DNA of 64,000 bases from JBBDYG01 sp040901765 (GCA_040901765.1 JBBDYG010000069.1:1-64000), one strand, 5' to 3'. Shown: positions 8,052 through 17,424, counted from the stretch's first letter. Numbers and translations are program-made. The notes: generated from the sequence alone by a model not told the origin.

Positions 8052-11000
8052 TCAAGGTTTTTCCTGCGTGACGCCCTGGTTGTATGCCCGCATCCACTCC
8101 TGCCACTCGATCGGCACGGGAGCGCGGGGACCGTCGCGCAGGTCGCGCAGATTGTCTTGCTTTCGATCGGTTTTCCGATTCAATTCGCGGGGTCGCAGTC
8201 CCAGGCTCTTGAGCGCTTGATCGAGATCTTGGCGGGCGGCTTCGCCTTGCTGGTCGTCGCGTTTCGTGGCGGCTTGGCGCGCTTGCCAGCGATCGACGAA
8301 CCGCTTCAGGTCTTCCTCCGACCAACCGAGCTTGTCGAGCATTTCCTGATCGACCTCTTGTTTGCCAAGTTGATCGGAAAGTTTTTCGAGCGCTAGGTCG
8401 GTCTGGCGTCGCGCATATTCGAGATTGGCTTCATCGCCATCTTCCGCTTCGCGGCCGCCGGATGCGGCTTGGGCTTCGCTTCCCGTTTCGCCACCGGTCG
8501 TGAGGTTGCCGGTAGCGCCGCCTTGCTTGCCGGGTTGCTCACCATCGGGGTTCTGTTGCGACTTCTGTTGCTCGGCGTCGGCGCCGGGTTGCGCGCTCCG
8601 CTCCGGGCCGTCTTTTTGGGAAGCGGGCGCGTCGCGGCTAACGGGGCCTTCGCTGGGATCGCCGCTTGGCGGCTTCGCGCCTTCGCTCGGAGGTTGAGCG
8701 CCTTCCGCGCCTCCGGGCTGGTCGCCCATGCCTTCGCGGCTTCCTGATCCTTCGCCCGGCGCTTTCTCACCGCCTTCGCCGGTCGGTTGTTGCGATTCGG
8801 CGTCGGTACCCGGCTGGGTGGTGTTCTCGCCCGGTCCCTGATCGGCGGATTGGCCCGCGCCGTCGTCGGCCGCCTGATTCTGACCGTCGCTGCCGGTCCC
8901 TTCGCGCGGTGCCTTCTGGCCACCCCCTTCTTCTCCGCCGCCGGTTTGGCTGCCGCCTTGCTCGCCTTGCGAGTCGGATTCCTTCTTGCTGTTGCTGCCT
9001 GCCGGCGGTTCCTTGTCATCTCCGGGCGGCTTCTCATCAGGGTCGCCCGGTTTCTTCTGCCGCTCTTGGACCTGCTGCTCGCCGTCAGGCGCGCCCTGCG
9101 GTTTTTCTTCCGCCCCCTGTCCCGCATCGCCTCGCGGACGCTGCTGTTCGCCGCCAGAGGATTTCGTTTGACCCTCCTCAGCCTGTTGCTGAGCTTCCTG
9201 CGGCTCGGGACTGCCGGGCTGTGTCTTGGCGCCGGTGCCTTCGCTAGCGTCGGGCCGCTGCTGGTCGGCACGGCCCTCAGGCTGCTCGTCGCCCTGGCGC
9301 TCGCCGTCATCGGGCTTGCTGGCATCGGGCTTGCCGGGTTCGCCCTGCTTCTCGTTGGGTTTTGATTGGCCTTCCGACTGCGCGCCGGGTTGATTGTCTT
9401 GCGGCTGTTGCGTATTCGGCCTCGCGGACTGCGCTTCATCCGCTTTCCGCTCTCCGCTTTCCGCTTTTGCTTCGCCCGCGCCTGGCTTGCCGGACTCGCC
9501 GGTTTGGCCCTGCTGATTCAAATGCTCGGCGATCTGCTCGAAGGCGGCGCCATCGTCGGTACCGTCGTTCGCAACAGGTTTCTGTTGCTGTTCGCCGGGT
9601 TGCTCGCCCTGTTGTGGCTGTCGTTCGCCTTCACCGGTCGAATTCTCGCCGGGCTGGCCTTGTTGGTTGTCGCCGTCCTGGGATTCGCCTGGTTGTTGCT
9701 CACCGCTCTCGCCGGGTTTTGCGCTCCGCTGCGACGTCTTCCCGTCGCGACTACCGGGGGAGTTCTCTCCGTTTTCGCCCTGGGATGGGTCGTCGTTTGA
9801 TTCGCCGCCGGCGCCGCCTTGATTGCCCTCGGCCCCGTCCGATTCTTCACCTTGCTCGCCGTTTTCACCCGGCTCGCCTTCGCCGCCGTCGCCTGGCTGG
9901 CTTACTCCTTCGCCGCCTTGTTGTCCGCCGGGGTTACCCGGTTGCTGTTGGGCTTCGCCCTCGCCGTCCTGGCCGGGCTGCTGTTCTTGCTGTTGCCCTT
10001 CCCCCGGTTGTTGTTCTTGGTTCTTGGGCGGGTCGCGCTGAGCAATCGCGTTGGGGTCGGGCTGTTTGGACTGCGGATCGACGATCCGAAATGTCTGCCG
10101 GCTCGACATCGTCCCATTCGCGTCAGGCTTTCGGGTGTCGCTGGCCGTGGCCCAGTACTCCACTTTGTCGCCGGGCTTCAGGTTGTGTTCTTGGGGAGTG
10201 AAGCGAAACTCCCCCGTGAACCGTCTTTCATGCGACTCTTTCGGCTCCAACAGGGGCGCGTTGAACACCTCGCGACCCGTGGACTGGCCGACAAGCGAAA
10301 CTTCCGCGATGCCGAAGTCGGGATCGCGCGCATCCACTCCGACAACAATCGTCTCATTCAATTGCACGTCACGGACACGCTCCTCGGGAGCAGTCAGGTC
10401 CACTTCGGGCGCGTAGTCGGGAACTACGTCGATTTGGTACTGCGCCGGCCGAATGTTTCTGTGGCCATCTTGGTTCTCGAACCGTAGCGTGTAATTGTTG
10501 TGAAGCGGCGTGCGGTCCTTGCGCAAGGCGAGCACGAAACTCACGGTGGCGCTAGTGCCCTCCGGCTTCATTCGCAAATCGCTGCGTCCGTCGGAGTTGA
10601 AATCCAACTCCGCACTGTCGATGGGACCATTCGCTTCGGCATGGATCGTGACGCGAGTGCCTTCGATGCCTCGAATGTCACCCAGGTTGTCGACCTTCTG
10701 GTCGAGATAGCCGGTGTAGTCGGGATATTCGTACTGCACTTGCCGCACGACGATGACCGGTGCGGTCACGACCGTCACCTTGTAATCGACCGTGCGGGCG
10801 TCGCCCGCTTCGATTCGGTACTCGAGGTCTTCGTCCAGCCCCAACGATTGCGATGTGGCAATCGGAAGCACGACCTCGTAGCGACGCCCTGTTTCGGCCG
10901 GCTGCATCGTGGTGGCGGCATCCACTTCCTGCCCGTCGGCAGTCGTGTACCGCAGTCGCACGGTTTCACCTTCGCGGAGGCCGCGAATTTCGGCGGAGAC

Positions 11001-11714
11001 GGTCAGCGTGTCACCTTGAGTAACGGTTGTTGTCCCAGGCTCGACCCGATCGACATGGACTCGGCTCGGCGGCGCGATGGCCGCCCACGGAGCGAGGACT
11101 CGGCCCGCCGTCGCAAACGGATGCTTGGGCGAGAAAAACGCGTAGACCGCGCCAAATACCACGAGCGCCACCAGCACGTATCCGAGCCGGATCAACGGCG
11201 TTCGATCGACGGCAAACTCGACTGGCACCCGCGCCAAGCCTTGCGCCGCCTGCTGCTCCAGCGCCTGATACACGGCACTTGGCATCTGCTCGCGGCGCGT
11301 GCGGAACAGTAGAAAATTTACGAGGCTGTTCTTCAGCGTTGGGTGCCCGCGCTCGATGGTGTGAGCCGCGTACACGGGGTTAATCCGGCTGCGAAGGAGG
11401 GGCCAAAGACGCTTTGCAAAAAAATAGCCGGCGCTCCCCACGAAGAGTCCAAATAGGAGGAACCGAGCGACTGCGTTCAAACCGCCCGGCACGACCCAGT
11501 GTTCGACCAGCGTCGCTGCAAGTAGCCCAACGACCACACCGACCACAAGTTGTAGGCTCGCGTAGGCGAAATCGACGAGCTTCACGGCCTGCCGCGTGCG
11601 GTGAATCTGCTTTTCTATGAACTGGTCGTACTCCACCAATCTAACGTCCTTGGCGCGGTCATGGCGCGAAGGCTTTGACGGGGCGGGCGGCGTTACAGAG
11701 GGGAGAGTGGCCAT
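8052..11714 (-). CDS. Very large membrane protein with Gly/Gln/Glu/Pro-rich region (DUF4175-like)
   Basis: 1220 residues. The N-terminus has two close membrane helices (about 53-70 and 82-100) and a third at 176-194. A beta-rich extracytoplasmic part follows (about 200-520) with repeated strands and a YPDYTGY motif, as in DUF4175-type planctomycete membrane proteins. Residues about 530-1105 are an extraordinary low-complexity tract of G, Q, E, P, S, D and K. A short helical C-terminal domain (from about 1110, EYARRQTDLALEKLSDQLGK) ends the chain. In many bacteria DUF4175 proteins sit beside MoxR/DUF58/BatA-like genes; none is present here. The function is unknown; the tract could be an envelope-spanning spacer. 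The start is supported by the basic N-terminus before the first helix. Confidence 0.8.
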   Translation of the reverse strand: MATLPSVTPPAPSKPSRHDRAKDVRLVEYDQFIEKQIHRTRQAVKLVDFAYASLQLVVGVVVGLLAATLVEHWVVPGGLNAVARFLLFGLFVGSAGYFFAKRLWPLLRSRINPVYAAHTIERGHPTLKNSLVNFLLFRTRREQMPSAVYQALEQQAAQGLARVPVEFAVDRTPLIRLGYVLVALVVFGAVYAFFSPKHPFATAGRVLAPWAAIAPPSRVHVDRVEPGTTTVTQGDTLTVSAEIRGLREGETVRLRYTTADGQEVDAATTMQPAETGRRYEVVLPIATSQSLGLDEDLEYRIEAGDARTVDYKVTVVTAPVIVVRQVQYEYPDYTGYLDQKVDNLGDIRGIEGTRVTIHAEANGPIDSAELDFNSDGRSDLRMKPEGTSATVSFVLALRKDRTPLHNNYTLRFENQDGHRNIRPAQYQIDVVPDYAPEVDLTAPEERVRDVQLNETIVVGVDARDPDFGIAEVSLVGQSTGREVFNAPLLEPKESHERRFTGEFRFTPQEHNLKPGDKVEYWATASDTRKPDANGTMSSRQTFRIVDPQSKQPDPNAIAQRDPPKNQEQQPGEGQQQEQQPGQDGEGEAQQQPGNPGGQQGGEGVSQPGDGGEGEPGENGEQGEESDGAEGNQGGAGGESNDDPSQGENGENSPGSRDGKTSQRSAKPGESGEQQPGESQDGDNQQGQPGENSTGEGERQPQQGEQPGEQQQKPVANDGTDDGAAFEQIAEHLNQQGQTGESGKPGAGEAKAESGERKADEAQSARPNTQQPQDNQPGAQSEGQSKPNEKQGEPGKPDASKPDDGERQGDEQPEGRADQQRPDASEGTGAKTQPGSPEPQEAQQQAEEGQTKSSGGEQQRPRGDAGQGAEEKPQGAPDGEQQVQERQKKPGDPDEKPPGDDKEPPAGSNSKKESDSQGEQGGSQTGGGEEGGGQKAPREGTGSDGQNQAADDGAGQSADQGPGENTTQPGTDAESQQPTGEGGEKAPGEGSGSREGMGDQPGGAEGAQPPSEGAKPPSGDPSEGPVSRDAPASQKDGPERSAQPGADAEQQKSQQNPDGEQPGKQGGATGNLTTGGETGSEAQAASGGREAEDGDEANLEYARRQTDLALEKLSDQLGKQEVDQEMLDKLGWSEEDLKRFVDRWQARQAATKRDDQQGEAARQDLDQALKSLGLRPRELNRKTDRKQDNLRDLRDGPRAPVPIEWQEWMRAYNQGVTQEKP

Positions 11715-11806
11715 ATCACGCCATTATACCGTATATCCCGCGAACGGGCTGATCGCCGAGACTGGAATCCTCTGCAAAAGAATGGACAATCCGACCGGTC
11801 CCCCTG

Positions 11807-11890
11807 TAGGCGAGTTTCTCCGAAACTCGCATTTTCCACGTAGGCGAGTTCTCCGAAACTCGCATTTTTTCGAGTCTCGGAGAGACTCGG
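11807..11890. repeat. Three consecutive CGAGT hairpins upstream of lpxK
   Basis: The unit AGGCGAGTTTCTCCGAAACT followed by CGCATTTT occurs twice, then a third related hairpin CGAGTCTC/GAGACTCG follows. All fall in the divergent spacer between the DUF4175-like gene and lpxK; the last ends 9 nt before the lpxK start. They may shape the 5' leader of lpxK, but could equally be a small repeat array. Confidence 0.7.
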
Positions 11891-11899
11891 CCATGTGCC

Positions 11900-12964
11900 G
11901 TGCTCGATGCCACCACTTATTACGACCTGGTCAGCGGACGAAGGCGGGGGCTGGGGGCGGCCGCCGTGCGGGCCGCGCTTGCCGCGGCCGAACCCGTTTA
12001 CGCGGCCGGCATCCGCTATCGCAATCGACGCTACGACCGCGGCTGGGCGGAGATTCATCGCGTCGCGGTTCCGGTCATCAGCGTCGGGAATCTAACGCTC
12101 GGCGGCACGGGCAAGACACCGCTCGTCAAATGGATCGCGCGCTGGCTGCGCGACCGCCAAATACGCGTTGCCCTAGTTAGCCGTGGTTACGGGGCAGAGC
12201 AGGGAACCCGCAACGACGAGGCCGTGGAGCTGGAATACGCGTTGCCCGATGTGCCGCACTTGCAAAACCCCGACCGCGCGGCGGCGGCCCAAATCGCCAT
12301 CGAGGAGCTGGCCGCGCAAGTGATCTTGCTCGACGATGGCTTCCAGCATCGACAACTTGCCCGTGATTTGGATATCGTGCTGCTCGATGCCTGGGAACCC
12401 TTTGGCTTCGGCCACCTATTCCCGCGCGGCACGCTGCGGGAGCCGATCTCCGCGCTGCGCCGGGCACAGGTCGTGTGCCTAACGCGCGCCGATCAGATTG
12501 ATGCGGAGCGGCGCACGGAAATCCGCGAGCGCGTGGAACAAGCAAATCCTAATGCGGCTTGGTGCGAAGCCGTACACAAGCCCCAGAATCTGTTAAGCGC
12601 GAGCGGCCAGTCGGAATCCCCTGAGCAGTTGCGGGGCAAGCGCGTTGCCGCATTCTGCGGGATTGGCAACCCGGCAGCGTTTCGCCGCACCCTGCAGTCG
12701 CTCCAGTGCGACGTGGTTGCGTGGCGGGAATTCCCCGACCACCACGCTTTTAGCGCCACCGATGTAGAAAGCCTGAAAAGCTGGGTAAGCGAGCAGTCAA
12801 TTAACAATGTCGTTTGCACTCACAAAGATTTGGTGAAGCTGCAAGTCGACAACTTGGCCCATCGCCCGCTGCGAGCCCTCGTAGTTGAACTGCAACTTTC
12901 CGTTGGCGAAGTGGAGTTGCAAGCGGCACTCAACCGCGTAGTGACGCCAGTTGCGGCCAACTGA
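11900..12964 (+). CDS. lpxK: Tetraacyldisaccharide 4'-kinase (lipid A synthesis)
   Basis: Phosphorylates the 4' position of the tetraacyldisaccharide 1-phosphate to give lipid IVA, at the inner membrane. The 354-residue chain has the family's P-loop VGNLTLGGTGKTP at about 62-74, the following VSRGYG motif, and ILLDDGFQHRQLARDLDIV, which is diagnostic of LpxK. Length fits the family. The reading frame opens with GTG; no earlier start is possible without crossing the hairpins upstream. No other lpx gene is adjacent. Its presence argues that this planctomycete makes lipopolysaccharide. Confidence 0.94.
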   Translation: MLDATTYYDLVSGRRRGLGAAAVRAALAAAEPVYAAGIRYRNRRYDRGWAEIHRVAVPVISVGNLTLGGTGKTPLVKWIARWLRDRQIRVALVSRGYGAEQGTRNDEAVELEYALPDVPHLQNPDRAAAAQIAIEELAAQVILLDDGFQHRQLARDLDIVLLDAWEPFGFGHLFPRGTLREPISALRRAQVVCLTRADQIDAERRTEIRERVEQANPNAAWCEAVHKPQNLLSASGQSESPEQLRGKRVAAFCGIGNPAAFRRTLQSLQCDVVAWREFPDHHAFSATDVESLKSWVSEQSINNVVCTHKDLVKLQVDNLAHRPLRALVVELQLSVGEVELQAALNRVVTPVAAN

Positions 12965-12980
12965 GCTTTGGGGCGACCGA

Positions 12981-13277
12981 TTAGCTCGGCAGCGCGACAA
13001 CGATCGCGTTTTCGAGGTGTTCGTCCTCGAGTACGCCAAGGGCCGCATGTTGCGCCAGTTGCTTTGAGTAGTAGGTCGCGCATCGGCCATTCAAGGTGAC
13101 CTGCTTGGCGTCCACCTGCACAACAAGATCGTGAATTCGACCACGCAATCGCAGGTGGATCCGTTCCCGAATGCGGTGCGCCAAGCGAAATTCGCGAGTC
13201 TCCTCAACTTCCCGACGCGGGGCGGACTCGCCCAAGCGGCGACGGGACGAAATCCGTTCGGTTGTAATTGCCGGCAT
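12981..13277 (-). CDS. Small BON-like domain protein
   Basis: 98 residues. A basic N-terminal segment is followed by RERIHLRLRGRIHDLVVQV and VTLNGRCATYYSKQLAQHAA, the strand-turn-helix pattern of BON domains (VTLxGxV... then a helix). There is no signal peptide or lipobox, so a cytoplasmic location is likely. It converges on lpxK with 16 bp between stop codons. Many planctomycetes carry several such short BON-like proteins of unknown function. Fairly confident it is a gene, less so of the fold. Confidence 0.7.
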   Translation of the reverse strand: MPAITTERISSRRRLGESAPRREVEETREFRLAHRIRERIHLRLRGRIHDLVVQVDAKQVTLNGRCATYYSKQLAQHAALGVLEDEHLENAIVVALPS

Positions 13278-13656
13278 ATTTGACTCCTCCGTGGCCGGTA
13301 CTGCAAAAAGAGTACCAGGACCAATCCATTTTCGTCGCTTGACGACTGTTACCGATCATTAATCGGAAAACCGCCGATTGAAAGGAGCGTTTGCACTTCG
13401 GGCTATCAGGGATGAGCGATCGTGTCTCTCAATCCGTTCTTGTCTGCCCACTGGCCGGGATGCCCCTGCTCAAAGAAGATGCAATCTTAAGTTCCATCTG
13501 GCATCCGCATCGCATTTAGCAATCTACGCCCGTCGTTTCGCAATTGTCAAGCGACAATGCCGCAACTCGGCAAAGTTCCTTGAATCTTCACGAAGGAAAC
13601 AAAAGTTGCGCGTCGAAGACACTTGGGAGCATGCGGACTGCTAGCAGCGCGATTGT
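13278..13656. other. Spacer, no recognisable gene
   Basis: About 380 bp upstream of the BON-like gene and downstream of cysC. Short open frames here have no family resemblance. I see an imperfect ATTAATCGG/CCGATT palindrome near 13356-13378 that could be a regulatory site, but nothing stronger. Confidence 0.5.
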
Positions 13657-13677
13657 TGTCAGGCACGAAAGCCTGAC
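13657..13677. repeat. REP2-like hairpin directly after cysC
   Basis: Arms GTCAGGC and GCCTGAC around ACGAAA. It ends at the base before the cysC stop codon (minus strand), so it would be the first structure in the 3' untranslated RNA. It matches the REP2 core found near 22460, 26802, 27475, 27732 and 44843. Confidence 0.75.
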
Positions 13678-14337
13678 TTACGCAACGACGCCCGACGATT
13701 GCAGGAACGCGATCACCTCGTCGGCGAGTTCCGTTGGCGATTTCGCAACGCCCGCCAGGGTGAGTTCTGGCTCGAGGGGTGCTTCGTAGGGATCGTCGAT
13801 GCCAGTAAAGCCCTTGATCAGCCCCGCGCGGGCTTGTTTGTAGAGACCCTTGGGATCGCGCTGCTCGCAGATTTCGATCGGCGTGTCGACGAACACCTCG
13901 ATAAAGTCGCCGTGCGCTAACATCGCCCGCACGGCATCGCGATCGGCGCGGTAGGGACTCACGAACGCTGAAAGCGTTACCAGACCAGCATCACAAAATA
14001 GTTTGGCGACCGCACCGATGCGGCGAATGTTTTCCGCGCGGTCTTGCGGGCCGAAACCCAGCCCAAATCGTTTTGCGAATTCCTCACCGTAAGTCGCAGA
14101 CAGCAATTGCGGCGTGGCGTTCAGCCCGTGTCGCACATTGTCGCCATCCAGGATGTAGCTATGCACGCCGCGCTGGTGAAGAATCTCATCGACCGCCCCG
14201 GCGATAGTGCTCTTGCCCGAGCCTGAAAGCCCCGTGAACCAGACGACGCACCCCCGATGGCCGTTGAGCCGCTCGCGGTCGGCGCGGCCAACGGCGTGCT
14301 GGTGCCAAACAACTTGGGGTTGATCGTTAGGGGACAT
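13678..14337 (-). CDS. cysC: Adenylyl-sulfate kinase (APS kinase)
   Basis: Phosphorylates adenosine 5'-phosphosulfate to PAPS in sulfate activation. The 219 residues include the P-loop WFTGLSGSGKST at about 33-44, then LDGDNVRHGLN (APS-binding), GFGPQDRAENIRRIGAVAKL, FVSPYRADRD and the KGLYKQARAGLIKGFTGIDDPYEAP segments, split as seen in the family. Slightly longer than the typical 195-205 residues owing to the N-terminal extension MSPNDQPQVVWHQHAV, which is common in CysC (N..WH). No cysD/N is adjacent, so it may serve sulfation of exported polysaccharides, for which planctomycetes are known; this is inference. Confidence 0.94.
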   Translation of the reverse strand: MSPNDQPQVVWHQHAVGRADRERLNGHRGCVVWFTGLSGSGKSTIAGAVDEILHQRGVHSYILDGDNVRHGLNATPQLLSATYGEEFAKRFGLGFGPQDRAENIRRIGAVAKLFCDAGLVTLSAFVSPYRADRDAVRAMLAHGDFIEVFVDTPIEICEQRDPKGLYKQARAGLIKGFTGIDDPYEAPLEPELTLAGVAKSPTELADEVIAFLQSSGVVA

Positions 14338-14387
14338 AAAGATTTCTTAATGATTGATTGGCAACTTGACGCTCGCGATTATGTAAT

Positions 14388-14523
14388 CACCACGGCGGCA
14401 CGGAGATCACGGAGTTCGGATAAGAAATAGTACAGATATCTCGAATCCACTCAATCGCTTAACTCATCTTAGATTGTTTTTCACCACCTTCTCCACTCCG
14501 TGACCTCCGTGCCGTCGTGGTTC
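14388..14523. repeat. Family D inverted repeat
   Basis: About 135 bp with arms CACGGCGGCACGGAGATCAC and its imperfect inverse ending GTGCCGTCGTGGTT. The AT-rich centre has no coding pattern. It lies between the acyl-CoA dehydrogenase stop and the cysC start, both read leftward. Confidence 0.85.
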
Positions 14524-14539
14524 TCTTACTCAGTTAGTC

Positions 14540-15631
14540 TCAAGCATCACCAATTCCCGCCAGCGCGCACAGGTGGGCGCTGGCAACTGGTTGCGGGCAA
14601 CTCCACACTAGGAAAAACAACGCTTCGCGGCACCAACGGCCAACCGAATGGCTGGCCACGAAGCCGGTGCCCTTCGCGGCGGTCAGCGCCGCTTCGGTCG
14701 AGCGAAGCACCAGACTATTCGCCCGGCCGCGCAATGATTCGTTCGTGCAAACCTGATCGCCGCGGGCGATGGCCAGCAAGTCGCCCTTAAGCTCGGCGTG
14801 TTCCACGGCGAGCGCTTCGGCGGCCTGAACGAGGTCGTTTCGCTTGCCCGCTTCTTGTCGGAGATAATCGAGCGCCGCCGCCGAAAGGCCCAGTGCCAGT
14901 GCCGACGTTTCGTGCCCCCCCGTGCGTCCGCCGATTCCGGTGGCCATAACATTCTCAACGGGTCCAGCGAGCAGAAACTCGTCGGAAACGCTCGCGCGAT
15001 TGAATCGAACTTCGCCCGTCTGACTGGCGGACAGCGCCACAAGTTGCTCCGGCGGCGGGAATTCGAGGCCCGGTAAGTCGGTCGGCACGGCGAGCAAGAT
15101 TTGGTCGGCAGTAGGCTCACCGTTATTCAGCATCGTGGCCCCGACGACAATCGTTTGCGCATGCTGCGCTCCCGTCACCCACGGTACGAAGCCATCGAGC
15201 ACGAATCCGTCGGCTGTCGGCTCGGAAGTCAGGATCGGTCGCGCGAGATGACGCCGGCTCGTGGTGAGATGCGAGATGCCGACCGTGGCGAACGCCGCGC
15301 CACTCACGAGGTCCGGCAGCAACCGCTCTTTGAGCGGCTGGTGATTGCAACCCGCGATACGTCGGCAGGCGCCGGTCCGCTGGGTGATGATGAACGTCGT
15401 GGCAAGGCACGCTTCGCTCAGCGCAAGATAGCCGCGGACGACTTGCTCTTCATTCCAATCCTGGCCGCCCCACTCGGGCGCGAGAAACCACTCGTAAACC
15501 CCCGCCTCGCCGCACAGCCTCAGTTGCTCGGCCGGCCACTGGCCCGTGCGGTCAAGCTCGCCCGAGCGCGAGCGAAGCGCTTCGCATAGGTCGCGTAGAA
15601 CCGGGTCGTCGGGAGTGGTAATGCGCTGCAT
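14540..15631 (-). CDS. Acyl-CoA dehydrogenase family protein
   Basis: 363 residues of the flavin-dependent acyl-CoA dehydrogenase fold: an N-terminal helical domain, the mid-domain block TVGISHLTTSRRH (where the family has a substrate/FAD-binding T-x-S), and a C-terminal helical domain with ALGLSAAALDYL. The family's usual catalytic Glu position cannot be assigned by eye. The chain is a little shorter than the common 380. I start at the ATG giving MQRITTPDDPVLRDL, since the 66 upstream codons look non-coding. No electron-transfer flavoprotein or thiolase genes are nearby, so the substrate is unknown. Confidence 0.85.
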   Translation of the reverse strand: MQRITTPDDPVLRDLCEALRSRSGELDRTGQWPAEQLRLCGEAGVYEWFLAPEWGGQDWNEEQVVRGYLALSEACLATTFIITQRTGACRRIAGCNHQPLKERLLPDLVSGAAFATVGISHLTTSRRHLARPILTSEPTADGFVLDGFVPWVTGAQHAQTIVVGATMLNNGEPTADQILLAVPTDLPGLEFPPPEQLVALSASQTGEVRFNRASVSDEFLLAGPVENVMATGIGGRTGGHETSALALGLSAAALDYLRQEAGKRNDLVQAAEALAVEHAELKGDLLAIARGDQVCTNESLRGRANSLVLRSTEAALTAAKGTGFVASHSVGRWCREALFFLVWSCPQPVASAHLCALAGIGDA

Positions 15632-15808
15632 AACGGCAATATAACCGAGTTTAGCCGCGAGGCGCAGTCCGCGGAGCCGAGCGCGTTGATGGCTCGAAGC
15701 ACCGACGGGCATCGAATGGCGATTTCCGTCTCCGATGGTTATACTGCGAACAATCCGCTCCCGTGCGGAACGGCGACCGTGTCGAACCCCGAGTTGGAGG
15801 TAACTCCC

Positions 15809-16195
15809 ATGAAAGAGCGAACGACCCAAGTTCTGATCGCTGTCGTGGGCCTGCTATTCGCAGCAAATCTTATTAGTTCCGCGCGTGTGCCCGACGCACA
15901 ATCGCAGGACGCCCGGAACGCCCCTTCCGTGCTTCGCGCCCAGTTAATTGAACTGGTGGACGAACAGGGCCTCACGCGAGCGCAGTTTCGAGTCGAACCC
16001 GATGGCACGGCCGTCTTCCGCATGTGCGACCAGCAGGGAAACATTCGCGTGAAGCTTGGCGCCTCGGAGGATGGGTCGGGATTTGTACTGCTGAACGACC
16101 AAACCGAGCTGGGCGTTCACATGCTTGCCAAGAACACAGGCACGGAAGTCACGCTGACCGAGCAGGGGAAAGAGAAGCGGGTTATAGAGCCGTGA
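15809..16195 (+). CDS. Small membrane-anchored or secreted protein of unknown function
   Basis: 128 residues. One N-terminal hydrophobic segment (TTQVLIAVVGLLFAANLIS) is followed by a beta-rich domain with the repeated theme LVDEQGLTRAQFRVEPDGTAVFRM and IRVKLGASEDGSGFVLLND, reminiscent of the repeated 'G..R..L....G..L...D..G' sheets in secreted planctomycete proteins. A good ribosome binding site (TTGGAGG, 9 nt before the ATG) fixes this start over two upstream in-frame ATGs. I do not recognise a named family. Confidence 0.75.
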   Translation: MKERTTQVLIAVVGLLFAANLISSARVPDAQSQDARNAPSVLRAQLIELVDEQGLTRAQFRVEPDGTAVFRMCDQQGNIRVKLGASEDGSGFVLLNDQTELGVHMLAKNTGTEVTLTEQGKEKRVIEP

Positions 16196-16274
16196 TGGCA
16201 CGTGGTACGATTCGCTTTTTTCGAATCGTAGCGGCGAACGCGTGCTATACCGATGTTAATCGAACGTACAAAAA

Positions 16275-17414
16275 ATGCTCATGGCAACTATAAGAACGAT
16301 AGGCGAGTGCATCAGTGCGAAGTGGCGCGTATACGCAACGCTGCTATTGGTGCTCGTGCTTCCAGGCGCTGCATGGGCCCTCCCGCCGCTCGGCCTCACG
16401 GCCATTGGCCCAGCTCCAGTTGTAGATATCTATGATCCGCGGACTTTTATTGAAGTCTTCGGAGATGCCGCATACGTTAGTAACTCGGCTGGGGTATGGA
16501 CGATTGATGAAGCAGCTCAAGTTTCCTTAATCCAGCTCGTCCATTCGACATTCGGCGTCTCGAAAAACGCAACGCGGGTTGTCAATGGTCCAGAAGGCGC
16601 ACTCTATGTAGGCGGCAACTTCGGAGATCACTCGGCGGTTAGAGCCGCGTTATTTAAATTGACGGATCCCAGCACGCCGGTCGTCACGTATCCGGAATTG
16701 TCGAATCTTCGTGGTATCGATTCTTCACTTCGTGGACTTGGGAACCTTGGCGGTACTGCGTCTTGGTTTCACCTTGACAGTACTTTTTCGCTTCTGCCGC
16801 CAGCTCCTGGCACGCAGGAACGATTCTTGTTTTATTCGTCTCTGCTCGGCTATAGTCTAGGACTTGCATCGGAACCCGGAACGCTAGGCTCCGCCCCTGC
16901 ATTCTGGGATGCAGACGGTAATTTTCAGTTTGTGCCTGGGGCGACGGGAGTCCCGTCGTCAATTCGTGATAGACGGGACGGAACCGGACCAAATATCGGA
17001 TGGGACGAAACGGCGGTAAAGTACGGCAATGAGCAGTCATTTCAAATATTTAATGCCGCAGGACCCTTAGCGATCGTATCGCAAGGAGACTTTGTCGCTC
17101 TGTCGGACGAACTGACGTCGATGGGATATTATCCTGGCATTGTTCCTGAACAGCCCAATATAGCCTTACCACTTGAAAGCATTTTTCCTGAGCTCGCTTC
17201 ACTTGACATCGACGCTGTGCGCGACATTACGGCCGTCGAACGTTATCTCTACATGGTCTTAGAGGCGGAAGGGCAGCTCTACCTATTTGGCGCTCGCGAC
17301 CCATCGCAAATACCCGAGCCTGCTTCCCTGACCTTGACGCTGCTTGGTGCAAGCATCGCCTTTGCGAGTTTTCGTCAGCGCAAGGCAGCGTCAATCTCTA
17401 ATCAAACACCTTGA
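16275..17414 (+). CDS. PEP-CTERM sorting-domain protein
   Basis: 379 residues. A signal peptide (ATLLLVLVLPGAAWA) precedes a long beta-rich region with propeller-like repeats (LYVGGNFG, LRGIDSSLRGLG). The C-terminus IPEPASLTLTLLGASIAF then FRQRK is a classical PEP-CTERM signal: PEP motif, hydrophobic helix, basic end, cleaved in exosortase systems. Base composition is visibly lower in GC than neighbouring housekeeping genes. The first of two near-adjacent ATGs is used; starting at the second loses two residues only. The following gene starts 10 bp downstream, so the pair may form an operon. Confidence 0.82.
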   Translation: MLMATIRTIGECISAKWRVYATLLLVLVLPGAAWALPPLGLTAIGPAPVVDIYDPRTFIEVFGDAAYVSNSAGVWTIDEAAQVSLIQLVHSTFGVSKNATRVVNGPEGALYVGGNFGDHSAVRAALFKLTDPSTPVVTYPELSNLRGIDSSLRGLGNLGGTASWFHLDSTFSLLPPAPGTQERFLFYSSLLGYSLGLASEPGTLGSAPAFWDADGNFQFVPGATGVPSSIRDRRDGTGPNIGWDETAVKYGNEQSFQIFNAAGPLAIVSQGDFVALSDELTSMGYYPGIVPEQPNIALPLESIFPELASLDIDAVRDITAVERYLYMVLEAEGQLYLFGARDPSQIPEPASLTLTLLGASIAFASFRQRKAASISNQTP

Positions 17415-17424
17415 GAACACCGCC

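Noticed and set aside
8393..10201. Several long frames within the low-complexity part of the DUF4175-like gene on both strands
   Set aside because: The repetitive GC-rich codons of the tract stay open in most frames; only the frame joined to the folded N- and C-terminal domains is credible.
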